Shown one piece after another: positions 1 to 9,413 of a DNA stretch of 64,000 nucleotides. The DNA comes from Prasinococcaceae sp. CCMP 1430 (lineage: Eukaryota; Prasinodermophyta; Palmophyllophyceae; Prasinococcales; Prasinococcaceae). The stretch covers positions 128,223 to 192,222 of the forward strand of contig RQSC01000028.1 of NCBI GenBank assembly GCA_013416795.1, written 5' to 3'. Position numbers and translations under genes: made by a program. Below the pieces are notes generated by a model. That model saw only the letters and a program-made list of their open reading frames with translations, did not search any database and had not been told where the DNA came from. Position 1 is the first letter of the stretch, and each line of letters opens with the position of its first letter.

Positions 1-145
1 GGGGCGGGCGCGGCGCTCGCGCGGGGAAACGCCGGCGCGGCGCGCGTGCGGGTGGGTGACGGGGGCGTGCGTGTGCTGGTGGGGTTGGGATGGGCGGGTG
101 CGCGAGCGGCTGACGCGCGCTGCGCGCGCTCTCGCTGGTGCGCAG

Positions 146-1999
146 GGTTGGCATGACGAGGTCGACATCGACGGGGATGGCGAGTACAGCGACACCGAGA
201 TTGCCGAGGCCGACACCGACAGAGACCCTGACGAGGTGCGCAGCCGCGGCGCGGCGCGAGCGAGGGTGTGTGGGAGCGAGCGACAACGAGGGATGGGGTG
301 GGGAAAGAGGGAAGGAGGAGCGAGTGCACCGCGTGCGATGGCGATGTTGACGATGGCGCGGCGCCTGCGCGGCACGCCCACGCGCACGCGCGCACGCACG
401 CACGCACGCACACCAACGCGCGCGCACCCGCGCACGCAGGATGACAGCGCCTCCGGCGAAGAGGGCTCGGCCGACGCACCGCGCGCCGGCGGCAGCGGCA
501 GCGCGCCCGCGGGCGCTCACGCGGTTTCGCGTTCCCCAGGCGCGACGGCGGCGCAGCGACGCTCGCACGCGGCGCTCTACGCCTCTCGCGCGCGCCACTA
601 TTCCACGAGGCGGAGCCGCGGCTCGTACGCCGACGACTCCGACGGCGACTGCGACGCCGACGGCGACACCACCGCCGCGCAGGCCGCGCGCGGCAAGGAC
701 ATACAGGTGCGCGCGCGCCGCGGGCTCTCTCTCGCGCGCTGCACAGCCCACACGTCCTGCTTCGCCGCGCTCGCACGGCAAGCGCTGACGCGCGCGGCGC
801 TTGACGCCGAACCCCCGCAGGGCATCCCGTGGCACCGTCTGAACTTCAGTCGGGCAAAGTACCGCGAGACGCGGCTGCGGCAGTACAAGAACTACGAGAA
901 CCTGGCATCGACCTCGCAGCAGCTGGACGCGCTCGTGCCGCCGCCCGCGCGGCGCGACGGCGAGTTCTACCAGTTCGCGCGCAACACGCGGCACGTCAAG
1001 TCAACCATCGTGCACTTCCAGCTGCGCAATCTGGTGTGGGCGACGGGGCCGCACGATGTGTACACCCTGCACCGTTGCACCGTGCGTCACTACGATTGCC
1101 TCGCGCGACGGTCGAGCGTCGCCCTCGACCTGTCGGGCGACAGCAACGGCGTGGGGCGCGTGCAGGTGAGCACGCTGTGCGTGAAAGAGGGCATCCTGGC
1201 GGCGGGCGGCTTCGGGGGCGAGATTGTGTGCCGGTCGGTGGGCAGCCGCTGCGTGGCGCACCGCGCGCGCGTGAGCCGCAACGAGAACGCAATCACCAAC
1301 GCGCTTGAGGTCTACACGTCGCCTGGCGCGGCGTCGCCGCGCATCCTCGCATGCAACAACGACCGCGCGCTTCGGCAATTCGACGTTGAGACCTTCCGGC
1401 TCGTCGCGCAGCGCGACTTCGACTGGGCGGTCAACCACGCCACCGTATCGCCCGACGGCCGCCTCGCGTGCGTGGTGGGCGACGACCCGGAGGCACTGCT
1501 GCTCGACACGCGCACCAACGAGACGGTCGCCACGCTGCGGGGGCACCTCGACTACGGCTTTGCCACCGCGTGGCACCCGGACGGCTGGGTCTTCGCCACG
1601 GGCAACCAAGACACCACCTGCCGCATCTGGGACAGGAGGTACATGTCGAGCGCGCTGGCCATATTCCGCGGGCGCATCGGCGCTGCGCGCAGCCTGCGCT
1701 TCTCCCCCAACGGCGATTTCCTGGCGATGGCCGAACCCGCGGACTTCGTGCATGTGGTCGACGCGCGCGGCCCGGGGGCGTTCAGCCGCTGCCAGGAGAT
1801 CGACCTCTTCGGCGAGGTGGCAGGCGTGGCGTTCGCGGCGGGCGAGGGCACGCGCGGCGCGCATCGCGTCGGCGCTGTGGGTAGCGCCGTGCGCGACAGT
1901 CTCTTCGTTGGCGTTGCGGACCGCACGTACGGCTCGCTCCTCGAGTTCCAGCGCGCGAGGTTAGACACGCTGAGCTCGAAGGCGCTCCTAGCCCTCTGA
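146..1999 (+). CDS. WD-repeat protein, 5' end unresolved
   Basis: Three exons fit one frame: 146-235, 440-706 and 821-1999. Introns 236-439 and 707-820 both open with GTGCGC and end in CAG; both happen to be stop-free multiples of three. Exon 1 gives an acidic stretch (DIDGDGEYSDTEIAEAD), exon 2 an acidic, low-complexity linker, and exon 3 about 390 residues of beta-propeller. WD signatures are clear near the end: GHLDYGFATAWHPDGW, then FATGNQDTTCRIWD, then a further blade with LRFSPNGDFLAMAE. The block WHRLNFSRAKYRETRL before the propeller resembles conserved uncharacterised WD proteins of plants and fungi (family knowledge). WD propellers usually serve as protein-binding platforms; no partner can be named. 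The start codon lies upstream of the window or in an unrecognised exon. It converges on the UBE2C-type gene. Confidence 0.72.
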   Translation, partial: GWHDEVDIDGDGEYSDTEIAEADTDRDPDEVRSRGAARARVCGSERQRGMGWGKREGGASAPRAMAMLTMARRLRGTPTRTRARTHARTPTRAHPRTQDDSASGEEGSADAPRAGGSGSAPAGAHAVSRSPGATAAQRRSHAALYASRARHYSTRRSRGSYADDSDGDCDADGDTTAAQAARGKDIQVRARRGLSLARCTAHTSCFAALARQALTRAALDAEPPQGIPWHRLNFSRAKYRETRLRQYKNYENLASTSQQLDALVPPPARRDGEFYQFARNTRHVKSTIVHFQLRNLVWATGPHDVYTLHRCTVRHYDCLARRSSVALDLSGDSNGVGRVQVSTLCVKEGILAAGGFGGEIVCRSVGSRCVAHRARVSRNENAITNALEVYTSPGAASPRILACNNDRALRQFDVETFRLVAQRDFDWAVNHATVSPDGRLACVVGDDPEALLLDTRTNETVATLRGHLDYGFATAWHPDGWVFATGNQDTTCRIWDRRYMSSALAIFRGRIGAARSLRFSPNGDFLAMAEPADFVHVVDARGPGAFSRCQEIDLFGEVAGVAFAAGEGTRGAHRVGAVGSAVRDSLFVGVADRTYGSLLEFQRARLDTLSSKALLAL

Positions 2000-2542
2000 G
2001 CCAACGAGCGAGCCCGACGGTGCGCTCGCGCGGCACTGTACCATATACGCACGCCAGCACACGTCGCACGCAGCACGAGGTTTCCAGTTCTTCATCGCAG
2101 TGTACCTACTGAACCTGTACAACACAACGCAGAAACGCGACGATGGGAGCGCTTGAAGGCCATGTAGACACCGGATGTCGGGGCGCCCGTCGCCTCTCTA
2201 GTTCAGCGAGCTCGCCGCCTGCACTGCCACGCGCCGGCTCCGTAGCATAAGGATGACGCCCTTCGATTTCTCGACCTCACGAGCGCACGCGCCCATGGCG
2301 CGGGACCGTGCGGGCGCGACAGACGTGCGGCTGCGGGGTGGATGTGCAAAGTATTGTGTTCTGACTCATTAGGTGTGCTGGCTGCGTCCCGCACCGCGGC
2401 GCGTGCGCGCGCGGCCGCGCCTGCCCGCGGGCGAGGGCGAGCCTGGCGGTCGCAGCTCGTGGCGCGGGGCGCGGAGCAGCGGGGACTCCCAGCTTAGCGT
2501 ACAGGTACAAGTGTGGGGTTCGCATGAGCTCCGAGGGAGGCC
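2000..2542. other. Convergent 3' intergenic region
   Basis: This stretch separates the stop codons of two converging genes. I see no conserved reading frame, RNA gene or repeat in it; open frames here are short and low in complexity. Confidence 0.5.
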
Positions 2543-2984
2543 TCAAGCAGTGGCCTTCTCGGCGGTTCCCTCGGCGTACTTCTTCTGCAGTACGCGCGCG
2601 TACTCCTCCTGGTTCGCCCACAGCGTGGCGGCGTACCCGTTGAGCGGCGAGTCGTTGTTGGGTTCGCCAAGCAGCGACTGAATGGACAGCAGGACCGTGC
2701 GCACATCGTATGCAGATGACCACTGCTCCTTGAGAATGTCCAGGCAAATGTTGCCGAACTGATCGACGTTGGGATGGAAGCACGGCGTGTCGAAGGTGAC
2801 CACGGGCGCCTTGTACGGGTAGTCAGTGGGGAATTTGAGCTTGAGCTTGAACTTGAGGCCCTCATATACCGTGCCCTTGGAGCCCTCGATGGTGCCGAGC
2901 CACACAAACAGGTTGCTGCTCTCAGGGAACGCACTCACACCCTGGTCGCCGCTGGTCATGAGCTTCATGAGCTCGCTTTGGAGC
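2543..2984 (-). CDS. UBE2C: Ubiquitin-conjugating enzyme E2 C (UBE2C/UbcH10 type), last exon
   Basis: The 3' exon encodes almost the whole UBC fold. It begins after a pyrimidine-rich acceptor ending GCACGCAG and reads LQSELMKLMTSGD, then SAFPESSNLFVWLGTIEG. The active-site block is HPNVDQFGNICLDIL, with the catalytic Cys at residue 75 counted from the first Met of this exon, and it continues with KEQWSSAYDVRTVLLSIQSL and EPNNDSPLN. The GVSAFPES and WSSAYDVRT blocks are diagnostic of UBE2C, the E2 that works with the anaphase-promoting complex to start ubiquitin chains on mitotic substrates (family knowledge). The short N-terminal extension, which in this family precedes the LQxEL helix, must lie in an upstream exon within about 3000-3500; I could not fix it. 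An ambiguous base sits at 3342. Confidence 0.9.
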
Positions 2985-4898
2985 CTGCGTGCGTGCGTGT
3001 GTGTGGGTGGGGGGGGGGGAGAGGGGGGGAGGAGGGAGGTCCGAAGTAGCAGCAGGCCGTTGTCAGCACCCGTGTGCTCTTCAAGAGCTGAGCGCGCCGC
3101 GCCTGCCTACCGGGAGGGAGCGTGCGCACGCACTCGCATCCGCGCACCCCACCCGTTTCGAAGGCATCCGCGGAAAGCAACAACGGGCGCGGGACGCCCC
3201 CGCCCAGTTGCCGGCCGGCGCTGCGGCGGCGGCGCGGCAGCGGGCTGGGGGCGCGCGTCCATGCGTTGCGGTCTCCCCACCGCCCCCACCAGCACGCGCT
3301 CGGCTGCCATGGTTGTGTGAGGCGCCTCCACCACATCCGGCNGAAGCCCGTCAGCGGGCGGCCCGCGGACGAGAGCGGCCGCACCGACTGGTTAGGCCCC
3401 GACGATCCAGCGCCCATCCGCGTCGTTGTGCCAGGGCGTGCCAACGAGGTGCCCTCGCCACGCGCGCGCGCGCCGCCGCGCCCCCCGTCCCCCCTCACAC
3501 CCCACCTTTACGGTTTACTGCACCCACCTTGCGAATAAGGGTTCGCATTCCCCCGTCGCGCCCTCGCCCGCGCATGCGCCCCGGCGCGCCGCGCGCCCCG
3601 ACGTCAAAATCAAAGGGCATCGCGCAGCGCCCGTGTGCTCATCAATCGCCATGCGACCGTTCGAGGGGGGGGGGGGGGAGGTTTAGGTTTCGCGAGGGAG
3701 CTTTTTTTTTTTTTTGGCCGTGCCGTGCCTGGCTGGAGCCCCTCAGGGAACACGCTTTTTTTTGTTGTTGTTGTGGTTGGGGGCGATTTTCTTGCTCTTG
3801 TTGTTGTTGGGTGGCGGGGTGGGCGAGGGCGAGCCTTCCGGATCTTTGACCCGGTCATCTGCGCCTTTTTTTTGCGTGTGCGACCCGACGGCGAGCGGCA
3901 CGTTTCGGGTCTTTTTCTCGATTCGCGCGCCCGTCTGCGCGCGCGCGCCGCTCGCGCCGCGGCGTTGTGTCGCTGCCGCGGACGCCGCGTGCGTTTTGAT
4001 GGCGCGCGGTTCCCCCGGCCGTCCCCCCGCCCGCCGCCCGCGGCGAGCACGGAGCGCGGAAGGGAGCCGCGCGGGCGCGAGCGCGGCCCCCCTGCGCTCA
4101 GACTCGCTCTTCGTGTGCGAAGAGTGTTGAGCCTTTGACCGCGCCGAGGCAACAAACGGGCGCCTGCGACGCGCGCGCGCGCGGTGGGGTGGGGAGGGCC
4201 CGCGCATGGGGGGCGCGACCTCCGCGTGCCTCGCGGCGGGGGGACACGGGGGGCGATGCGTGTGTCGAACTCCGCACCTTTCCCACCTCCGCTCACGCGG
4301 CCGGAGGGGGCCGCGCGGGGGGGGAAGGCACGGAGGGGGGGGGAGGACCAGGCGCGTGCGCAACGACGGGGTGGTTGGGTCGGGTGCGCATCTGAATTCG
4401 CACCGCGCCGCCGCGCCAGGCGCGCGGTGCGCGGCGGCAGTGTGGCTCGGCGAGGCTCAGCGGGACGCGGCACGCTGCGCGCATGCGTGTGGGGCGGTGC
4501 TCGTGTGCGTCGGGGCTGCCGCGCTCGCGTGCTTGGCGTGCTTGGTGCCCGCAATTCACGCGCCCCACCCCTTGCTGGAGCGCGCGCGGGCCCGGCGCCG
4601 GTGCGCGCGTCGAACGCGCCTGCCCGGATTCTTGCGCGCCTGTTCCGGCGCGCCATGCGGCACGCAGCGCGCAAACTCTGAGGGCGCTATGAAGGCGTCC
4701 CTGCGTGGTCGGGACGCTTTATGGCGCTCTGCCCGCAGGCGAGCGCAGCTAAGGGCACCGTGCCACCGTGGGTCGTTGCGCACAGCGTCGATGCTGACGC
4801 CCGCCCACCGACGGCATGTGCGCTACGCCCCACCCCACCGGACCCGTTCCGAACCGTGCGCCCCCCTGCCGGCGCGTGCGACTTGCCGCGCGCTGCAG
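2985..4898. other. 5' region between UBE2C (-) and ODA1-type (+) genes
   Basis: This head-to-head region should hold the first exons and promoters of both neighbours. Visible elements are an imperfect palindrome GCGAATAAGGGTTCGC at 3531-3546, a run of 14 G at 3665-3678 followed by GGTTTAGGTTTCGCGAG (3679-3696), and oligo-T tracts near 3702-3715. Coding evidence is absent apart from the acceptor CGCTGCAG at 4891-4898. One ambiguous base is at 3342. Confidence 0.5.
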
Positions 4899-6584
4899 CT
4901 GGCCGAGCTGCATCGCAAGTACCGCATCATGGAGGGCGATCGCCGACAGTACAGCGAGGAAAGCCAGAACGTCATCCGGCGCCAGCGCGCGGCCATCGAC
5001 AAGCTCAAGTCGGACAACATGGCGCTCAAACAGGAGATCGAGGTGGTGACGCGCGCGGACTACGTGCCGCCGGCGCACGTGCAGGACAAGATCACGCGCT
5101 TGCAGGACGAGGCAGACTCATACTCGCGCAAGATTGGGCTCGAGCATAGGCGCGTGGAGGAGCTCGAGAAGACCATCAGCGTGCTCACCACGAAGGCCAT
5201 GGAGCAGCGCAAGCGCATGGGCGGCGTCAACTCGGCCAGGGAGAGCTCGGTCCAGGTGGACAAGCAGGTCAAGACGCTGGAGAATCGCCTGGAAAAGGCG
5301 CTGGTCAAGTTCAACGAGGCGCTCGCACACAACAAGTCGTTGCGCGCGAACATCGACAACCTTCGCCGCGAGCGCGTGGTGTTCGACCAGATTTACAAGA
5401 AGCTCGAACGCGAGCTGCATGATCGCAATGCGGAGATGGCCAACGTCATCGAGGTTTCGAACATCGCGTACGAGGCGCGCGACCAGGCGCAGAACGAGAT
5501 CGCAGCGCTCAAGGCGCAGGCCGACAAGGAGCAGGCCGCGTTTGAACTGGAGTGGCGCGAGCTAGGGAGCATCCTCGAGCACGACCGCAAGGTCGCCGAG
5601 GACAAGCGCAAGGCCGACATAAACGGCAAATTGTCAATGGCGGAGGAGCGCGGCCTGCGCAAGAAGATTGTCAAGGGCGAATGGGGGCTGATCAAGAACA
5701 AGGCGGGGCACCACTTGGTCGCGGAGAAAGCATCCACATATGAAGAGGCCTTCAAACGCATCCACGAGGCGACCGGCATCACGGACATCGACGATCTGGT
5801 GAACTCCTTCATTCAGGCCGAGGATGACAACTTCACGCTGTTCAACTACGTGGCCGAGCTCAATCAGGAGATGGAGAAGCTCGAGGAGGAAGTGCAGGAC
5901 CTGCGCGGTGAACTCGAGAAGTGCCGCGGGCAGGGTGCGACCGGCGAGACACAGCGCAAGAAGCTCCTGCAGGACCTGGAGGCGCGCCTGCAGGTCACGC
6001 AGGGGAAGGCGGAGACGTACGGGCAGAAGCACGCGCACGCCAAGCGCACGCTGAACGGGCTCAAGCAGGGCATCATGTCGATTTTTAGCAAGATTGGCTG
6101 CAGCGCGGCGGAGATGCGCGAGGCACTGGGCGATACGGGCATCACTGAGGACACCATGACGACGTACCTCGGCGTCATCGAGCAGCGCGCCAACGAGATC
6201 CTCATGCGGTACGCAGCAGTGCAGAGGGCCGCGACCTCGGCGGACGGAGCCAACATCGGCGCATCCCCTAGCCGCACTGACGGCGCATCCACTTACCGTG
6301 GCAGCAGCCGTGGCGGCGAGGGGAGCTCCAGGCCGGGGAGCTCCAGGCCGGGGAGCTCCAGGCCGCCCACAACGGGCACCCAGGGGGCGGGGCCCAGGGC
6401 GTCGGCCACTGGATCGCTGGTCATCGACCTGCCCTCCACCAAAGAGGAATGCAATAGCGAGGAGTCGTCAGAAGAGGAGCTCGATGACCGCCCGCTGACG
6501 CGCGACGAGCTTCAGGAGCGCACGATGCGCAACCTGTCCAAGACGGGCGGCCGCGCGCGCAAGCCATCCAGGAGGAAGGCATAG
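4899..6584 (+). CDS. Outer dynein arm docking complex coiled-coil protein (ODA1/CCDC63-CCDC114 type)
   Basis: The main exon starts after the acceptor CGCTGCAG and encodes about 560 residues. It opens with LAELHRKYRIMEGDRRQY and then SQNVIRRQRAAIDKLKSDN, the conserved N-terminal block of the ODA1/DC2 family. Long heptad-rich coiled coils follow, interrupted by TYEEAFKRIHEATGITDIDD and FIQAEDDNFTLFNYVAELN, both hallmarks of this family. In Chlamydomonas and animals these proteins anchor outer arm dynein to the doublet microtubule (family knowledge). The C-terminus is low complexity, with the tandem element RPGSS repeated three times near 6326-6363 and an acidic patch ECNSEESSEEELDD. The first exon is not resolved; an ATG-initiated open frame runs upstream to 4206, but that part shows no family similarity. 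The product implies motile flagella. Confidence 0.88.
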   Translation: MAELHRKYRIMEGDRRQYSEESQNVIRRQRAAIDKLKSDNMALKQEIEVVTRADYVPPAHVQDKITRLQDEADSYSRKIGLEHRRVEELEKTISVLTTKAMEQRKRMGGVNSARESSVQVDKQVKTLENRLEKALVKFNEALAHNKSLRANIDNLRRERVVFDQIYKKLERELHDRNAEMANVIEVSNIAYEARDQAQNEIAALKAQADKEQAAFELEWRELGSILEHDRKVAEDKRKADINGKLSMAEERGLRKKIVKGEWGLIKNKAGHHLVAEKASTYEEAFKRIHEATGITDIDDLVNSFIQAEDDNFTLFNYVAELNQEMEKLEEEVQDLRGELEKCRGQGATGETQRKKLLQDLEARLQVTQGKAETYGQKHAHAKRTLNGLKQGIMSIFSKIGCSAAEMREALGDTGITEDTMTTYLGVIEQRANEILMRYAAVQRAATSADGANIGASPSRTDGASTYRGSSRGGEGSSRPGSSRPGSSRPPTTGTQGAGPRASATGSLVIDLPSTKEECNSEESSEEELDDRPLTRDELQERTMRNLSKTGGRARKPSRRKA

Positions 6585-7032
6585 CCGCTACCCTTGTAAC
6601 ATTTCAATTCCCAAACACGCGCGCGCGCGCGCGCGCGCGCGCGCGCGGCTCACGACCCAAAGTGCACGCACGCAGGCGGAGGGACTGGGAGCGCACCTCG
6701 CGTGCGCCCCGCCCACCTATCCACGCACCAGTGCCCCCGCGCACGTGCACGTCGGGGGCGTCGCACAGTCAGGACAACGCGCGTGGCACGCCGCCACGGG
6801 GTGAACTGCATCAATCATTATGTACGTGCTGCGTCCGCCCGCCGCGGTCTCACGGGCGCCCGACCGCACGCGCTGGCGTGACGGCCGCGAAGCCGGCCGG
6901 AGCGGCGCGAGTGTGCACGCGCGTGCTTCGAGTCCTGCGTTCTAAATGCGCGGCGCGGCGAAGCGCGCGCTCATAGCGCTCGTCCCGGGCAGTGTCTCTC
7001 TCCGCGCAAGGCAGCGGCGGCCGAAGCTCTGG
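6585..7032. other. Convergent 3' region with a (CG)n tract
   Basis: A perfect alternating CG tract of about 28 nt lies at 6619-6647, just after the ODA1-type stop codon and the sequence CTTGTAACATTTC. The rest is GC-rich with no conserved frame. Confidence 0.6.
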
Positions 7033-7884
7033 TCACCGCCCTCGGGGCGGACTCGACGGCGGCAAGGGGAGGCCGCCCGGCTCCAACATGCTCTGCATCA
7101 GAGAGCGCACGAACCCCGCGCGCGCCTCCGCCTCGACCCGCTCGCCTGGGGAGCTGGGCGCCGCCCGCGCCCCGCTGTCTTTGAGTACGCGTGTGGAGAT
7201 CGACGGGCCAGCAGCGGGAGAATTTTCGCCGTACTGGGACGCCGACGCGCTTGCGCTCGCGCGTCCCACCAGCCGCTCGATGGACAGGCCTCTCAGTCCA
7301 TCACCGTCGCAGAGCTCCAGCGCGAGCCGCTCCATGCGGTCGTGTTCCCTGGACTCGGAGTAGTCGCAGTCGTCATCGTCGAGCAAGGCTGTGTCTTCGG
7401 CGTAATAGTCCTCGTAGTCGTCATCCTCTTCGTCCTCGTCCGTGTCCGAGCTCAGCCGCGGCGGATGCAACGCGGAGGGCAGGGAGCGCGGCGCGTGAGA
7501 TGCCTGGCCCGCCGCCTCCTTCCTCTCCCGCAGCCTCGTGAGCAAGGTCTCCTCTGCGAGCGCGAGTCGCGCCTCCAGCGCACTCGCAACGGCGCAGTCG
7601 GGCGTGCCGAACTGCCGCCCGCTCGCACGCGACGAGCTGCCACTCGCGCCGCTTCCGCTCGCACCGCCGCCCCGACTGCTGCTGCTTCCTCCGGCACCCG
7701 AGCTGAGGCGCTCAAGCACCGCGTAGTCCCCCTCCATGGCCGATAAAAACTCTTCCGTCTCCGGGTTTGCCATCTGGCCTGCGCTTGCGAACGCGCGCGC
7801 CGAGCCTCCAGCGGCTGAGTCGCCGCTCCCCGTGCTGCTGCTCGTGCCCGCGCCACTGCTGCGCGCTAGGGCCCCATGCTCCAT
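7033..7884 (-). CDS. Ser/Gly-rich acidic protein, unknown
   Basis: I do not recognise this protein. An intronless frame of 283 codons starts at ATG 7884 (MEHGALARSSGAG). It opens with about 50 Ser/Gly/Ala residues. A short helical segment, PETEEFLSAMEGDYAVLERL, follows, then a second Ser/Gly linker. Next comes a helical stretch, ASALEARLALAEETLLTRL, then a very acidic patch with Asp/Glu/Tyr around 7385-7440 (EDEEDDDYEDYYAEDTALL). It ends in EAEARAGFVRSLMQSML and a Pro-rich tail. The alternation of short conserved-looking helices with acidic disordered linkers suggests a scaffold or chromatin or trafficking adaptor, but that is only an impression. The frame stays open upstream to 8403, yet that part is Arg/Ala/Pro-rich and looks like non-coding GC-rich DNA. 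Confidence 0.55.
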   Translation of the reverse strand: MEHGALARSSGAGTSSSTGSGDSAAGGSARAFASAGQMANPETEEFLSAMEGDYAVLERLSSGAGGSSSSRGGGASGSGASGSSSRASGRQFGTPDCAVASALEARLALAEETLLTRLRERKEAAGQASHAPRSLPSALHPPRLSSDTDEDEEDDDYEDYYAEDTALLDDDDCDYSESREHDRMERLALELCDGDGLRGLSIERLVGRASASASASQYGENSPAAGPSISTRVLKDSGARAAPSSPGERVEAEARAGFVRSLMQSMLEPGGLPLPPSSPPRGR

Positions 7885-8915
7885 GCCGGCAACCTTGGCC
7901 CGATCCGCGCCGCGCAGCAGGGCCTCTTGGCGCCCCCCCCCCTGGCCGCCCGTGCCGCTGGAGCGCACCCGCGTGGCCTCCCGGGCGGCCGCGCACAAAA
8001 AAAGGCACGCGGCGCGCGGGCGCGCGTCCGTGCCGCGCCCCGGGCCACCGGCCCGCCCCAGCACCAGGAGCCGCCGAGCCGCTCTGCCGTCGAGCGGGGC
8101 CGGCGCGCGAGGGAAGAGGCACAGAGGGGAGGCGGGGGAGACTGGCGGGCACGGCTCGCGCGCAGTGGGGCTCTCCCGTGCGCCACTCCGCCGAGGCCAC
8201 CGCCGGGAAAAAAGCCGGAAGCGCCCGCCCGCCGCGCGCCGCGCTCGCCTTCCCCCGCGGGCCGCGCCTGCAGCGCGCGGACGCAAACGCGGACGCGCAC
8301 GCGCGCGCGAGAGAGAGATAGGCAAGAGCCCCCCACACACCCCTCGCCCTCTTGCCTCGCCGTCGCGACGGAGCTCGCTCTCTCGCGCGCGCTGTGACCC
8401 CATCAGGCGCGACGGAGGCGCGCGCGCGCCTCGTCCGCGCGTTTCTTTCCCCCTTGGCCCTCGGCCGGCGCATCAAAAAAAAAAATCCGTTTCGCGCGCG
8501 GCCCGCGCCGGGTCCAAGCTCCCTCCCGCGCGGGAGCGCGCGCGCGGGGCGTCGCGCCGCGGCGGGCGAAAAACGCCATCGTTCGCTGGGTAAACGTTTT
8601 CTTTTTCTTTTTCTTTTTTTCTTTTTATTTTTTTTCTGACAAGTCGATGCCCATGCACGCGTTCTCCCGCGCGCGCGTCGTGTGGCACGCGACCCACGCA
8701 CGCATCTAGAAAGTTTAGAAAGATACGCAGCGCCGACGACAGGCCAGACAGATCCTGCCAGTGCAGGGGCAGGCCGGCCATACCACTGCGTGATAGCCAA
8801 GGGTGCGCGCCCTGTCACGTTTCGGACGGCCAGGTGTGGAGCGACCTGCTTCAGCCACCGCGACGTGCGAGGCTCTGCCCAGGTGTCCTGGCTGCGCGAC
8901 GCCATGTGATGGCCC
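7885..8915. other. Intergenic region with oligo-T tract
   Basis: This is upstream DNA of the acidic Ser-rich gene and downstream DNA of the next minus-strand gene. A T-rich run built on CTTTTT repeats occupies about 8598-8636, in sharp contrast to the surrounding GC. No conserved coding was seen. Confidence 0.5.
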
Positions 8916-9345
8916 TCATTCCTCCAGAGGCGTCCACTGGCCCTGGCCACCGCTCTGCCTCGGCGGCGATCGCGGCGCACCAAGGGCAGTCGCTGCGTTG
9001 TCGAAGAAACGGCGGATGGCTGAGCGTGGTGGGGCACCCGATGAGCCTCCTGTCTGCGACTCTGCCTGCCCAGCTGTCGCCGTCTCGGCAGCACTTTCAG
9101 CGGCGTCGTCAGCCTCGGCGTCTATCTCGATTGCCTGGTGCTGCTCTCCCACGTGTGATGCAGTATGTGAGGCCGGGAGCAAACCTGCTGTGCCTGCGGA
9201 AACTTCTTCTGCATGCGCTTCCTCGGTGGCAGCACTCGCGTCGCCGTCTGCTCCGCTGGAGGCGCTTTCGGGCTGGTTCAGACTCTCCTCCGCGGTTTTG
9301 GCTTTTTGTTTGTGCGTGTCTGCGTACTCGCGNGGGGCCCTCCCG
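8916..9345 (-). CDS. C-terminal exon of an unknown Ala/Glu-rich protein
   Basis: The frame ending at 8916 reads, from about 9330, EYADTHKQKAKTAEESLNQ, then an Ala/Glu-rich stretch, SHTASHVGEQHQAIEIDAEA and finally APPRSAIRRFFDNAATALG before a short polar tail. Codon use and the balanced composition look like real coding sequence, in contrast to the opposite frames. The start lies beyond the ambiguous base at 9333 and was not found. No domain is recognised. The 5' end faces the ClpX gene at very short distance, so the two may share a promoter or overlap. Confidence 0.4.
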
Positions 9346-9413
9346 ACGCGTGCGCCTATGCGTCGCTTCGCCGCGCGGCGGGACCAGAGGCACAGCAGGC
9401 GCTCGCGCGCGCA

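Noticed and set aside
6619..6647. (CG)n tract as a Z-DNA regulatory element
   Set aside because: It lies between two convergent 3' ends, and similar GC tracts occur within introns; no sign of function.
7712..9094. Long minus-strand frame in Arg/Ala/Pro-rich sequence
   Set aside because: It overlaps the acidic Ser-rich gene in another frame and consists of low-complexity translation of GC-rich flank.
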